This document shows positions 1 through 8,152 of a stretch of DNA of 35,199 bases, piece after piece. Source of the DNA: an uncultured Lachnospiraceae bacterium. Lineage in GTDB: Bacteria > Bacillota > Clostridia > Lachnospirales > Lachnospiraceae. The stretch lies in contig CACZFV010000005.1 of NCBI GenBank assembly GCA_902780465.1, positions 1 to 35,199 on the forward strand, given 5' to 3'. The notes under the pieces are model-generated. The model ran no database searches. It was given only the letters and a program-made list of their open reading frames with translations, and was not told the origin of the DNA. The first letter of the stretch is position 1, and every line of letters starts with the position of its first letter. A program made the translations under genes and the position numbers.

Positions 1-14
1 AAGTGGAGGTGCCT

Positions 15-578
15 ATGGAATTACAGATTCAAAACCTTGTCTCCTCGATCCGTAAAGAGGGGATAGAGGCGGCGAATAAGGAAGCCGACTCCATCATTGC
101 CGAAGCGAAGAAGAAAGCAGAGGCGATCGTGGCCGGTGCGAAGACGGAGGCGCAGCAGTACAAAGACGGCGCGGAGAAAGAGATCGCTATTCTCCGTGAG
201 AGTGCTGCGGTCAGTGCCGAGCAGGCAAAGAGAGACGCGGTCCTGTCTTTTAAGGCAGAGGTGCAGGGCGAATTCGAGAAGATCCTTGCGGCGGATATCA
301 GCAAGGAACTTTCCGGAGCGGCTCTCGGGAAACTGATCCGGGCAGCGGTGGCCGGAGAGGATATCTCTGCTTACGCCGCGGAAGTCTCAGAGGTCTCCGA
401 TGCACTGAAGGCTGAACTTGCCAAGGAGATCAAGGGCGGCCTGGAGATCCGGCCCACAAAGAGCGTGCAGCAGGGCTTCCGCCTTGCGGCCAAGGACGGA
501 TCCGGATATTTTGACTGCTCCGATGACGCGATCATGGAAATGCTCATGCCGTACTTCAGAAATCTGGACTTCCAGTAA
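15..578 (+). CDS. atpE: V-type ATPase subunit E (peripheral stalk)
   Basis: Subunit E forms the peripheral stalk that holds the V1 catalytic head against the membrane sector. The 187-residue product starts MELQIQNLVSS and is highly charged and Ala/Glu/Lys-rich over about residues 15-95, the expected long coiled coil, followed by a compact C-terminal domain. Length fits the bacterial family (about 190-200 aa). I chose ATG 15 because GGAGG at 5-9 is correctly spaced; a GTG at 3 would overlap the ribosome binding site. It is the first complete gene of the E-DUF2764-A-B-D-I-K operon. Any promoter lies outside the window. Identification rests on sequence character plus gene order. Confidence 0.88.
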   Translation: MELQIQNLVSSIRKEGIEAANKEADSIIAEAKKKAEAIVAGAKTEAQQYKDGAEKEIAILRESAAVSAEQAKRDAVLSFKAEVQGEFEKILAADISKELSGAALGKLIRAAVAGEDISAYAAEVSEVSDALKAELAKEIKGGLEIRPTKSVQQGFRLAAKDGSGYFDCSDDAIMEMLMPYFRNLDFQ

Positions 579-590
579 AGGAGGTGGCAA

Positions 591-1112
591 GTGGCTTCTT
601 ATTACTACCTGATAGCAAGCCTGCCGGAGCTGAATACGTATGGGGATATGCCGATCACATACAGTGAATTCCTGAACTGCTGCCAGTCCAATGTGAGCGA
701 ACAGGATTTTGAGATCCTGAAAAACCTGACGCTTTCTTCCAAAAAGGGTCCTCTTGTGGAAGAGTGGGCAAAGTTTTACCAGATGCTGACAAAGGAACTG
801 GGGTATCAGAGAAGCCTGAATCTCGGAAGAAATTATACATCCTCATTTGACAAGGACGCATTTATCTCTCAGGCTGTGGCATCAGCGCTTTCAGCGAAGA
901 ACCCGCTGGAAGCGGAGAAGGTCCTCCTGGAGTACGAGTTTCAGACGCTTGACTCACTGGTAGGGCTGCATATGTTTGATGACTACGTGCTGTTCGGCTA
1001 TGCGATCAAGCTGAAGCTGCTGGAGCGTCTCTCATGCTTCGAAAAGGAGAAGGGCAAGGCTGAATTTCAGTCGCTCTTCGACGGAATACAACAGCAAGTA
1101 TACAGTTTGTAA
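591..1112 (+). CDS. DUF2764 family protein in the V-ATPase operon
   Basis: A 173-residue protein beginning MASYYYLIASLPEL, the N-terminal signature I associate with DUF2764 proteins. In spirochaete V-ATPase operons a gene of this kind lies between subunits E and A. The start is GTG 591, set by AAAGGAGG at 578-584. The rest is mostly charged, predicted helical sequence with no membrane segment. The opening Tyr-rich stretch recalls the start of V-ATPase subunit C/d, which couples the rotor stalk to the c-ring. Since no C, F or G/H gene is seen in this operon, a central-stalk or C-like role is a reasonable inference, but it is not shown by the sequence. Confidence 0.75.
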   Translation: MASYYYLIASLPELNTYGDMPITYSEFLNCCQSNVSEQDFEILKNLTLSSKKGPLVEEWAKFYQMLTKELGYQRSLNLGRNYTSSFDKDAFISQAVASALSAKNPLEAEKVLLEYEFQTLDSLVGLHMFDDYVLFGYAIKLKLLERLSCFEKEKGKAEFQSLFDGIQQQVYSL

Positions 1113-1175
1113 TCAGTCAGCATCCCGAGTCTGGAGTGTTGAACAGGTACTATAAATTGGCAACAGGAGTATAGT

Positions 1176-2906
1176 ATGAAAACAGAAACAGGATTTGTAG
1201 CCGGAGTCAACGGCAACCTGATCAATGTTGATTTCGATGGTTCGGTCCGCAAGAATGAGGTGGGTTACATTCTTGTTGAGGGCAAGCGCCTGAAGGGCGA
1301 GGTCATCCGGATCAACAACGGGATCGTGAGTATGCAGATCTACGAGATGACGAACGGCATCAAGGTGGGGGACACGGTGGAATTCACCGGAGAACTCATG
1401 AGCGTGGATCTGGGACCGGGACTTCTGACCCAGGTGTTTGACGGTCTGCAGAATCCGCTGCCGCAGCTGGCAGAGGAATGCGGTTTCTTCCTGGAGAGAG
1501 GCGTCTATCTGGATGCCATCCCCGACCGCGACTGGGATTTCACCCCGACTGTCAAGGTGGGTGATTCTGTGAAGGCGGGAAGTACCGTCGGCACCGTTCC
1601 GGAAGGATTGTTCACGCATCATATCATGGTTCCTTTCACACTGAAGGGAACAGACTGGACCGTTAAGTCCATTAAAGAGAAGGGCTCCTATAACGTCCAC
1701 TCGACCATCTGCACCATCGCAGACAGCAAGGGCGAGGAGAAGGAACTCTCCATGATCTTCAGCCAGCCCATCAAGCAGCCTGTAAAGTGCTACGCGGAAA
1801 GACTTCGCCCCACGGAGCCGCTGGTCACGAAGATCCGCTGTATCGATTCCTTCCTGCCCGTGGCCAAGGGCGGGACCTTCTGTACACCCGGACCCTTCGG
1901 CGCAGGCAAGACCGTGCTTCAGCACATGCAGGCCAAGAACTCTGACGTGGACATCGTGATCGTCGCGGCATGCGGAGAGCGCGCCGGTGAGGTCGTCGAA
2001 GTCCTGAAGGAGTTCCCGGAGCTGATCGACCCGAAGACCGGACGGTCTCTGATGGAGCGTACCATCATCATCTGCAACACGTCCTCCATGCCTGTCGCCG
2101 CCCGTGAAGCATCCTGCTACACGGCCGTCACACTGGCTGAGTATTACAGGCAGATGGGACTTGACGTCCTGCTGCTGGCAGATTCCACCAGCCGCTGGGC
2201 ACAGGCCATGCGTGAGATGTCCGGACGTCTGGAAGAGATCCCCGGCGAGGAAGCATTCCCCGCGTACCTTGAGTCCACCATCGCGGCATTCTACGAGAGA
2301 GCCGGAAAGGTCCGCCTGGAGGACGGCACCATCGCTTCCATCACCATCGGCGGTACTGTTTCCCCGGCAGGCGGTAACTTTGAGGAGCCTGTGACCCAGG
2401 CGACACTGAAGGTCGTCGGCGCTTTCCACGGTCTCGCCCGTGAGCGTTCGGACGCCCGTAAGTATCCCGCGATCCACCCGGTGGATTCCTGGTCCAAATA
2501 CAAGGGCGTCGTCGACATGGACCGCGTGAACATCGCCCGCGGCATGCTGATCCGCGGCACGGAAGTCAACCAGATGATGAAGGTCGTCGGTGAGGAAGGT
2601 ACTTCCAGCGAGGACTTTATCGTCTACCAGAAGGGTGAGCTGCTCGATGCAGTCTATCTGCAGCAGAACTCCTTCGACCCCATCGACGCGGCCTGCATAC
2701 CCGAAAGACAGCGCCGGGAGTTTGACAGACTCTATGACGCCATGATGAAGACCTACGATATCACAGACAAGACAGAGATCAGAGGCTTCTTCAACCAGCT
2801 CAGACAGGAATTCCTTGACTGGCACGGTTTCGAGTTCAATACGCCTGAGTTTGACGAGCATGAAAAGAAGATCACTGATTTTTATATGTCAAGGGCTATT
2901 GACTAG
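1176..2906 (+). CDS. atpA: V-type ATPase catalytic subunit A
   Basis: The catalytic nucleotide-binding subunit of the V1 hexamer, 576 aa, close to the usual 580-590. The P-loop GPFGAGKT lies at residues 239-246 (Lys245), and the catalytic Glu268 is in GERAGE. The A-specific 'non-homologous' insert (about residues 115-205) precedes the P-loop and separates it from subunit B. The segment [20 protein letters not shown] is the conserved Walker B region. The start ATG 1176 has CAGGAG at 1165-1170. A 63-nt gap separates it from the DUF2764 gene. It forms alternating AB pairs with the product of the next gene and hydrolyses or synthesises ATP coupled to ion flow. Confidence 0.97.
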   Translation: MKTETGFVAGVNGNLINVDFDGSVRKNEVGYILVEGKRLKGEVIRINNGIVSMQIYEMTNGIKVGDTVEFTGELMSVDLGPGLLTQVFDGLQNPLPQLAEECGFFLERGVYLDAIPDRDWDFTPTVKVGDSVKAGSTVGTVPEGLFTHHIMVPFTLKGTDWTVKSIKEKGSYNVHSTICTIADSKGEEKELSMIFSQPIKQPVKCYAERLRPTEPLVTKIRCIDSFLPVAKGGTFCTPGPFGAGKTVLQHMQAKNSDVDIVIVAACGERAGEVVEVLKEFPELIDPKTGRSLMERTIIICNTSSMPVAAREASCYTAVTLAEYYRQMGLDVLLLADSTSRWAQAMREMSGRLEEIPGEEAFPAYLESTIAAFYERAGKVRLEDGTIASITIGGTVSPAGGNFEEPVTQATLKVVGAFHGLARERSDARKYPAIHPVDSWSKYKGVVDMDRVNIARGMLIRGTEVNQMMKVVGEEGTSSEDFIVYQKGELLDAVYLQQNSFDPIDAACIPERQRREFDRLYDAMMKTYDITDKTEIRGFFNQLRQEFLDWHGFEFNTPEFDEHEKKITDFYMSRAID

Positions 2907-2920
2907 GAGGTCTGCGCAAT

Positions 2921-4216
2921 ATGCAAAAAGTCTATACAAAGATCGAATCAATTGTCGGTAACGTGATCACCGTCCGCGCGAAGGGCGTCAGAAACGCTGA
3001 CCTCGCGCTGGTGGGTGACAGTTACGCGAGCGTAATCAAGCTGGACAAGGACAAGGTCTCCCTTCAGGTCTTTGCCGGCGCCCAGGGCGTCAGCACGACG
3101 GACCCGGTGCGCTTCCTCGGCAGACCGATGATGGTCTCCTTCTCGGATCACCTGCTGGGCCGTATCTTTGACGGCACGGGCGTTCCGAGAGACAACGGCC
3201 CTGCCCTTACGGAAAACATGATCCCCATCGGCGGCCCGTCCTTCAACCCGGCAAGACGTATCCTTCCGAAGAAGATGATCCGCACCGGTATCCCGATGAT
3301 CGACGTGTTCAACACCCTGGTGGAGAGCCAGAAGCTGCCGATCTTCTCCATTTCCGGCGAGCCGTACAACCAGCTCCTGTCCCGGATCGCCATGCAGGCG
3401 GAGGTCGATATCATCATCCTCGGCGGCATGGGCCTGAAGTATGACGACTACATGGAATTCCGCGACACCCTGGAGAAGGGCGGCGCCATGAGCCACACTG
3501 TCATGTTCATCCACACCGCGGCGGATCCCACCGTGGAATGCACACTGGTGCCGGATATGTCCCTGGCTGTGGCGGAGCAGTTCGCCCTGACCGGAAAGAG
3601 AGTGCTGGTGCTGCTGACCGACATGACGAACTTCGCCGATGCCCAGAAGGAAATGGCGATCACGATGGAGCAGGTGCCCTCCAACCGAGGCTACCCGGGA
3701 GATCTTTACAGCTGCCTTGCTTCCAGGTACGAGAAGGCGGTGGATATCGAAGGCGCAGGATCCATCACGATCCTCGGCGTCACCACCATGCCCGGCGATG
3801 ATGTCACCCATCCGGTTCCGGACAACACAGGATACATCACCGAGGGACAGTATTATCTGAAGAACGGCCACATCGAGCCCTTCGGATCCCTGTCCCGTCT
3901 GAAACAGAACGTCAACGGCAAGACAAGAGACGATCACCGTGCCCTGATGGACGGCATGATCCGCCTGTATGCCCAGTACAAGGAGAGCCTTGAGAAGAAA
4001 GCCATGGGCTTCCTGATGAGTGAGTGGGACGACAAACTCCTCAAATACGGCGAACTGTTCGAGACGAAGATGATGGACCTCCGTGTGAATATTCCGCTGG
4101 AAGAAGCTCTCGATCTGGGATGGCAGATCCTCGCTGAATGCTTCAAGCCTAACGAGACCGGAATGAAGACAAGTCTGCTCAAGGAGAGATGGCCGGATAA
4201 AGATGCCTTGGAGTAA
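2921..4216 (+). CDS. atpB: V-type ATPase non-catalytic subunit B
   Basis: A 431-aa regulatory nucleotide-binding subunit that alternates with A in the V1 head. The region equivalent to the P-loop is degenerate ([20 protein letters not shown]), as is normal for B subunits. Downstream motifs such as [19 protein letters not shown] and [13 protein letters not shown] are characteristic. The ribosome binding site GGAGG at 2906-2910 overlaps the stop codon of atpA, so the two genes are tightly linked and probably co-translated. Slightly shorter than the 460-470 aa of many archaeal-type B subunits, consistent with the compact spirochaete-type enzymes. Confidence 0.97.
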   Translation: MQKVYTKIESIVGNVITVRAKGVRNADLALVGDSYASVIKLDKDKVSLQVFAGAQGVSTTDPVRFLGRPMMVSFSDHLLGRIFDGTGVPRDNGPALTENMIPIGGPSFNPARRILPKKMIRTGIPMIDVFNTLVESQKLPIFSISGEPYNQLLSRIAMQAEVDIIILGGMGLKYDDYMEFRDTLEKGGAMSHTVMFIHTAADPTVECTLVPDMSLAVAEQFALTGKRVLVLLTDMTNFADAQKEMAITMEQVPSNRGYPGDLYSCLASRYEKAVDIEGAGSITILGVTTMPGDDVTHPVPDNTGYITEGQYYLKNGHIEPFGSLSRLKQNVNGKTRDDHRALMDGMIRLYAQYKESLEKKAMGFLMSEWDDKLLKYGELFETKMMDLRVNIPLEEALDLGWQILAECFKPNETGMKTSLLKERWPDKDALE

Positions 4217-4231
4217 AGAAGGAGCGTGTCT

Positions 4232-4840
4232 ATGGCTATCAAACTTACTAAGAATGAGCTGAAGAAGCAGAAGGACAACTTAAAGCAGTTCGAACGCTAT
4301 CTTCCGACCCTGCAGCTGAAAAAGCAGCAGCTGCAGACCGTGATCATGAAGATACGCGCAGATCTTGCACAGAAAGAAGAAGAGCGTCTTCAGATGATCG
4401 GCGACTTGGACGATTGGGTAGCTGTATTCGGAGAAAACGAGATCTTTGACGAAGAACTCCGGCTCGACAAGCTGGTCCAGCCGGACAGGGTGGTCACCAA
4501 AGAGGAGAACATCGCCGGCGTCAAGATCCCGGCCTTCGAGGAACTGACCTTCAAGGATATCGATTACAACGTGGACGAATACCCGCTCTGGGTCGACACA
4601 GCCGTTTACAAGCTTCGCGGGATCGCCAGACTGGACGCTCTGGTCTCGACGCTCCGCAAGCAGGTGCAGCTTCTGGAAGCAGAGCTCCGGACGACATCCC
4701 AGAGAGTGAACCTCTTTGAGAAGGTCAAAATACCTGAGGCGAAGGAGAATATCCGCGTGATCCAGGTGTTTATCGGAGACCAGCAGACAGCGGCTGTTGT
4801 CCGCGGCAAGATCGCAAAGAAGAAGCTGGTGGAGGTATAA
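4232..4840 (+). CDS. atpD: V-type ATPase subunit D (central rotor stalk)
   Basis: Subunit D is the coiled-coil rotor shaft that turns inside the A3B3 head. The product (202 aa) opens MAIKLTKNELKKQKDNLKQF, a standard D-subunit N-terminus, with a long N-terminal helix (about residues 5-60) and a second long helix after about residue 130, the antiparallel coiled coil of the shaft. The start is ATG 4232, seven bases after AAGGAG (4219-4224); a GTG two codons upstream is poorly placed. Stop and next start are separated by only 2 nt, so translation with atpI is probably coupled. No separate F subunit gene is present next to it. Confidence 0.93.
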   Translation: MAIKLTKNELKKQKDNLKQFERYLPTLQLKKQQLQTVIMKIRADLAQKEEERLQMIGDLDDWVAVFGENEIFDEELRLDKLVQPDRVVTKEENIAGVKIPAFEELTFKDIDYNVDEYPLWVDTAVYKLRGIARLDALVSTLRKQVQLLEAELRTTSQRVNLFEKVKIPEAKENIRVIQVFIGDQQTAAVVRGKIAKKKLVEV

Positions 4841-4842
4841 CG

Positions 4843-6666
4843 ATGATTGAAAAAATGAAAATGCTTCACATCGTCGCGTCTGCCTCCGGGAAAGAAGAGA
4901 TGCTGCAGGATCTCAGAGAAATGGGACTCCTGCATCTCGCGGAAAAGCAAAGTGCGTCCCGCGAACTGAACGAAGAGTTCCAGACGCTCTCAAAGGCGTC
5001 GAACGTACTGAAGGAATACGCTGATCCGAAGGCGAAGGAGAAGAAAGCCGGAGTCCTGAGTGACAGCGAATTTGAAAAGATGTACCGGGGCGTGCGGGAT
5101 GCCATTGAGAAAAAAGAATCTCTCAACCAGGCCATCGGCGCGGCCAATACGGAGCTGGACAGAATTTCGGCATGGGGAGATTTCTCGCCGGAGGAAGTGA
5201 AGGCTCTGAAGGATGAAGGCTTTGATCTCCACTTTTACAGGATGGGAAGCAAAGAATTCCAGGATGCCGTGAACGATGAGAATATCCGGCTGATCCGCCT
5301 GGCCCCCGTCGACAAGATGGATACGGTGGCGGTCTTCGGAACACTTCCGCCCGAGATCCCGGCAACGGAGTTCATGCTTCCGGAGCACAGTGCTTCTGAG
5401 CTGAAAAAGCAGATCGAAGACGGCAGGAAGGCTATTGCGGAGTGCGATGAAACACTCAAAGCGGCCTCCATCTATGAGGCGAGCTTCGACGACCAGATGG
5501 TGAAGCTCCAGAACCGGATGAACTTTTCCGCGGCCGGCAACACCGCCCAGTCGGATGAGGACTTTGTCTGGCTCTCCGGTTATATCCCGGAAGCCGATAT
5601 GGAACGGTTCAAGGCAGCGGCGGCAGAAAAGAGTCTCGCCTGGGCTGTGGAAGATGTCTCGGAAGAAGACGAGCATATTCCCACCAAGGTGAAATACAAC
5701 AAGGTCTCCGGGCTCATCAAGCCGGTGTTTGATATCCTCGGCATCCTGCCGGGATACAGGGAGCAGGACATCTCACTGTGGTTCTTCCTGTTCTTCACGC
5801 TGTTCTTCGCGATGATCATCGGAGACGGCGGCTACGGCGTCCTGATCCTGCTTGGAACCATCGTGCTGCACGTCAAACAGAAAAAGATCACCAATGTGAC
5901 ATTCCTCCTCTATGTACTGTCCATCGCGACGGTCATATGGGGAGCGCTGACAGGAACCTGGTTCGGCATGGAAAGCGCCATGAAGGTACCGATCCTGAAG
6001 GCGATGGTATTCCCGAGCATAGCGACCTATCCGGAGTACTTCGGCCTGACGGCCAATGACTCCCAGAACGCGATCATGAAGTTCTCCTTCTCGATCGGCG
6101 CTGTGCAGATGGCGCTGGGTTCCATCCTGGCCATCAAAAAGAAGCTGCCCGCAAAGGATCTTTCCTGGGTGGCGGATGCCGGCTGGACCATCGCCGTCAT
6201 CGCAATGTACCTGCTGGCCCTGAATCTGGTGATCCATGAGGACATTGACCTCAAGCCGGTATTCACCCTGATCGGCATCGCGTTTGTACTCGTGGTGCTC
6301 TTCGGCGGAATGTCGCCGGACAAGAGCTTCGGGGACGGCCTGAAGGCAGGACTCGGCGGCGCGTTTACCCAGTTCCTCAACACGATCAGCTGCTTCGGCA
6401 ACGTGATGAGTTACATCAGACTGTTCGCAGTCGGCATGGCAGGCGTCGCGATCTCCCAGAGCTTTAACGGGATCGCAGCCGGCATGCACGGACCGATGAT
6501 GATCGTCGGAGTTGTGGTGGTACTGGTAGGTCATGCACTGAATATCGTAATGTGCTTCCTGTCTGTTGTGGTTCACGGAGTGCGTCTGAACGTCCTCGAG
6601 TTCTCCGGCCAGGCCGGTCTGGAGTGGACAGGCATTCCCTATGAGCCGTTTAAAAAGGTAAATTGA
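4843..6666 (+). CDS. atpI: V-type ATPase subunit I (a subunit, membrane stator)
   Basis: The 607-aa subunit joins the peripheral stalk to the membrane and forms the ion half-channels. Residues 1-about 300 are a soluble coiled-coil arm; from about residue 305 (ISLWFFLFFTLFFAMIIGDG) there are seven or eight hydrophobic segments. The motif GDGGYG and the segment MSYIRLFAVGMAG are conserved. Arg526 in SYIRLF aligns with the essential Arg of yeast Vph1p (SYLRLW), which interacts with the c-ring carboxylate. The start ATG 4843 follows GGAGG at 4831-4835. Length is at the short end of the family (600-660). Confidence 0.96.
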   Translation: MIEKMKMLHIVASASGKEEMLQDLREMGLLHLAEKQSASRELNEEFQTLSKASNVLKEYADPKAKEKKAGVLSDSEFEKMYRGVRDAIEKKESLNQAIGAANTELDRISAWGDFSPEEVKALKDEGFDLHFYRMGSKEFQDAVNDENIRLIRLAPVDKMDTVAVFGTLPPEIPATEFMLPEHSASELKKQIEDGRKAIAECDETLKAASIYEASFDDQMVKLQNRMNFSAAGNTAQSDEDFVWLSGYIPEADMERFKAAAAEKSLAWAVEDVSEEDEHIPTKVKYNKVSGLIKPVFDILGILPGYREQDISLWFFLFFTLFFAMIIGDGGYGVLILLGTIVLHVKQKKITNVTFLLYVLSIATVIWGALTGTWFGMESAMKVPILKAMVFPSIATYPEYFGLTANDSQNAIMKFSFSIGAVQMALGSILAIKKKLPAKDLSWVADAGWTIAVIAMYLLALNLVIHEDIDLKPVFTLIGIAFVLVVLFGGMSPDKSFGDGLKAGLGGAFTQFLNTISCFGNVMSYIRLFAVGMAGVAISQSFNGIAAGMHGPMMIVGVVVVLVGHALNIVMCFLSVVVHGVRLNVLEFSGQAGLEWTGIPYEPFKKVN

Positions 6667-6694
6667 TACATTTTTTAAAAAGAGGAGAGTTGTT

Positions 6695-7123
6695 ATGAAT
6701 CTTGCATTTGTTGGTATGGCTGCTGCTCTTGGTTTATCTGCTGCTGGATCAGCTTTCGGTGCCGGATTTGCCGGTATGTCTTCTGTAGGTGCATGGAAAA
6801 AGTGCTACGCGGCCGGAAAGCCCGCTCCCTTCATCATGATCGCTTTTACCGGCGCACCCCTTACCCAGACGATCTACGGCTTCCTTCTGATGAACTTTAT
6901 CAGAAGCGCCAACTGTGATGCCGGAATGGCTCTTGGCTGCGGAATCTTCGGCGGCATCGCCATCGGCCTGTCCGCCCTGTTCCAGGGCAAGATCGCAGCC
7001 GCTTCCGCCGATGCTCTCGGAGCGACCGGAAAAGGTACCGCGAACTACTTTATCGTCATCGGTATCGCCGAGACCGTCGCCTTGTTCACCCTGGTCTTCT
7101 GCCTGCTGCTGCTGAACAGCTGA
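6695..7123 (+). CDS. atpK: V-type ATPase subunit K (c-ring proteolipid), probable Na+ type
   Basis: A 142-aa proteolipid with four membrane helices, a fusion of two c-type hairpins. The ion-carrying Glu126 (GIAETVALF) is in the last helix; the first hairpin has no equivalent acid. Compared from memory with Enterococcus hirae NtpK, the Na+ ligands Thr64, Gln65, Gln110 and Glu139 correspond here to Thr57 and Gln58 (APLTQTIYGF), Gln97 (LFQGKIAAAS) and Glu126. This suggests Na+ rather than H+ coupling; it is an inference from residues. The ribosome binding site is GAGGAG just upstream. It is the last gene of the operon, and a terminator follows at 7177-7217. Confidence 0.95.
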   Translation: MNLAFVGMAAALGLSAAGSAFGAGFAGMSSVGAWKKCYAAGKPAPFIMIAFTGAPLTQTIYGFLLMNFIRSANCDAGMALGCGIFGGIAIGLSALFQGKIAAASADALGATGKGTANYFIVIGIAETVALFTLVFCLLLLNS

Positions 7124-7176
7124 GAAACCAGGTCAAAAAGAGACAACCGCGCCGGGAAAGGCGCAGAACATCAGGA

Positions 7177-7217
7177 AGGACTGCCGACCGGAAGCCGGGC
7201 GGCGGTCCTCCCTTTTT
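7177..7217 (+). terminator. Intrinsic terminator of the V-ATPase operon
   Basis: Inverted repeat AGGACTGCCG (7177-7186) and CGGCGGTCCT (7200-7209), ten pairs including one G-U, followed by CCTTTTT (7211-7217). It lies 53 nt after atpK and directly before the greA ribosome binding site, so greA may be transcribed by readthrough or from a promoter I cannot identify. Confidence 0.8.
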
Positions 7218-7232
7218 GGGAGAGATAAGGAT

Positions 7233-7727
7233 ATGGGAGAGAAACTGACAAAAGCCGACGTCGCGAAGATCCAGGAGGAGATCGACCACAGAAAGCTGGA
7301 TCTCAGGCCGGAGCTGATAGAGGCAGTGAAGGAAGCCAGGGCCCAGGGGGACCTGAGCGAGAATTTTGAATATTACGCGGCGAAGCGGGAGAAGAACCGG
7401 AACGAGAGCCGCATCGGATATCTGGAGCGCATGCTGAAATACGCCACAGTCATCGACGACAGCTCCAAAGAGGATGAAGTGGGACTCAACAAGGTGGTGG
7501 AAGTGTTGTTTGTGGAGGACGATGAGACCGACAGCTACAAGATCGTGACGCCCATCCGGGCTGATTCCATCGAGAACCGGATCTCCATCGAATCCCCCAT
7601 GGGGAAAGCCCTCCTTCGCCGCAAAGTGGGCGACACAGTGACCGTGAAGGCAGAAGCGGGAAGCTATGACCTGAAGATCCTGTCCATCCGCCCTGACGAC
7701 ACCGAGGACGAGATCAGCAGCTTCTGA
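7233..7727 (+). CDS. greA: Transcription elongation factor GreA/GreB family
   Basis: GreA rescues backtracked RNA polymerase by stimulating transcript cleavage through the secondary channel. The 164-aa product has the expected two parts. An N-terminal coiled-coil hairpin carries ARAQGDLSENFEYYAAK, with the tip acidic residues Asp40 and Glu43. The C-terminal FKBP-like domain carries ISIESPMGKALLRRKVGDTV. Length is typical (about 158-165). The tip has Phe-Glu-Tyr-Tyr where many GreA proteins have Ala-Glu-Tyr-His, a mild divergence. It starts 15 nt after the V-ATPase terminator. It is not followed by lysS, a common neighbour in Firmicutes, but by the repeat-bearing spacer and the TIR genes. Confidence 0.93.
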   Translation: MGEKLTKADVAKIQEEIDHRKLDLRPELIEAVKEARAQGDLSENFEYYAAKREKNRNESRIGYLERMLKYATVIDDSSKEDEVGLNKVVEVLFVEDDETDSYKIVTPIRADSIENRISIESPMGKALLRRKVGDTVTVKAEAGSYDLKILSIRPDDTEDEISSF

Positions 7728-7794
7728 GGTACTGTTTCCGTACTTCTGCCTGAGGATCTTTACATACGTACCGCGCTTGAATGCATAGCTGATA

Positions 7795-7830
7795 TGGGCG
7801 TTTCAGAGGCTTTTTCAAAATTCTGTTCCC
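7795..7830 (-). repeat. 36-nt element, copy 1 (inverted)
   Basis: Read on the minus strand it begins GGGAACAGAATTTTG and ends TGAAACGCCCA. It matches copy 2 at about 28 of 36 positions without gaps and better with one gap. Together with flanking bases it pairs with copy 2 to form an imperfect inverted repeat with arms 7796-7838 and 7860-7903. The outer 11 bases (GGGCGTTTCAG / CTGAAACGCCC) pair perfectly. Confidence 0.7.
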
Positions 7831-7868
7831 TTTTTCATAATTTTGCACACCTGTTTTTAATGAAAAAA

Positions 7869-7904
7869 GGGAACAAAATACGAAAAATGCTCCTGAAACG
7901 CCCA
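7869..7904 (+). repeat. 36-nt element, copy 2
   Basis: Begins GGGAACAAAATACG and ends TGAAACGCCCA. It matches copy 3 at 27 of 36 positions in the same orientation and copy 1 in inverted orientation. The conserved parts are the GGGNACA start, the central GAAAAA run and the AAACGCCCA end. Confidence 0.7.
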
Positions 7905-7952
7905 ATGTGGCGTTTATATGGGTAAAAAATCAGGAATAGAAAGGGGCTTGAA

Positions 7953-7988
7953 GGGTACAAATTTTGAAAAAACCTCAAAAAACGCCCA
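7953..7988 (+). repeat. 36-nt element, copy 3
   Basis: Begins GGGTACAAATTTTG and ends AAAAACGCCCA. It is 48 nt downstream of copy 2 in the same orientation. A shorter related fragment, TGGCGTTTA, lies between them at about 7908. Function is unknown; operator-like sites or a small dispersed repeat are both possible. Confidence 0.65.
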
Positions 7989-8071
7989 CAGCCGTCTCGC
8001 TCACAGCCCGCAGCAGCCCCCCCAATTTGCCTGCAGAAGCATGAACGAGCAGAAATATTTCATGTAATTCC

Positions 8072-8102
8072 AGTCAGCAGTGACGTCAGAACTGACTTTT
8101 TT
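8072..8102 (+). terminator. Possible short intrinsic terminator
   Basis: AGTCAG (8072-8077) pairs with CTGACT (8092-8097), followed by a run of T (8097-8102). The stem is only six pairs with a 14-nt loop, so it is weak. It may stop readthrough from greA before the TIR genes. Confidence 0.35.
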
Positions 8103-8152
8103 GGGTTATTATTAAAAAGGAAAAGTATCTTCGTACGAAAGGAGGCGCATCG

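Larger units (their letters stand above)
7728..8152. other. AT-rich spacer between greA and the TIR genes
   Basis: A 425-bp stretch with no credible gene on either strand. It is visibly richer in A+T than its surroundings and contains many A and T runs. It holds three copies of a 36-nt element (listed separately), two of which form a long imperfect inverted repeat, plus a small terminator-like hairpin at 8072-8102 and a ten-base palindrome TTCGTACGAA at 8130-8139 just before the ribosome binding site of the first TIR gene. I could not assign a convincing sigma-A promoter for the TIR genes. Confidence 0.7.

Noticed and set aside
1113..2861. A 582-codon open frame on the minus strand opposite atpA
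   Set aside because: It is the shadow of a strongly conserved gene in GC-rich codons; its translation is His/Asp-rich with no family resemblance, and it spans a functional V-ATPase gene.
7795..7988. CRISPR array based on 36-nt repeats
   Set aside because: Only three copies, about 75-78 percent alike, one inverted, with spacers of unequal length and no cas genes. Not an array.
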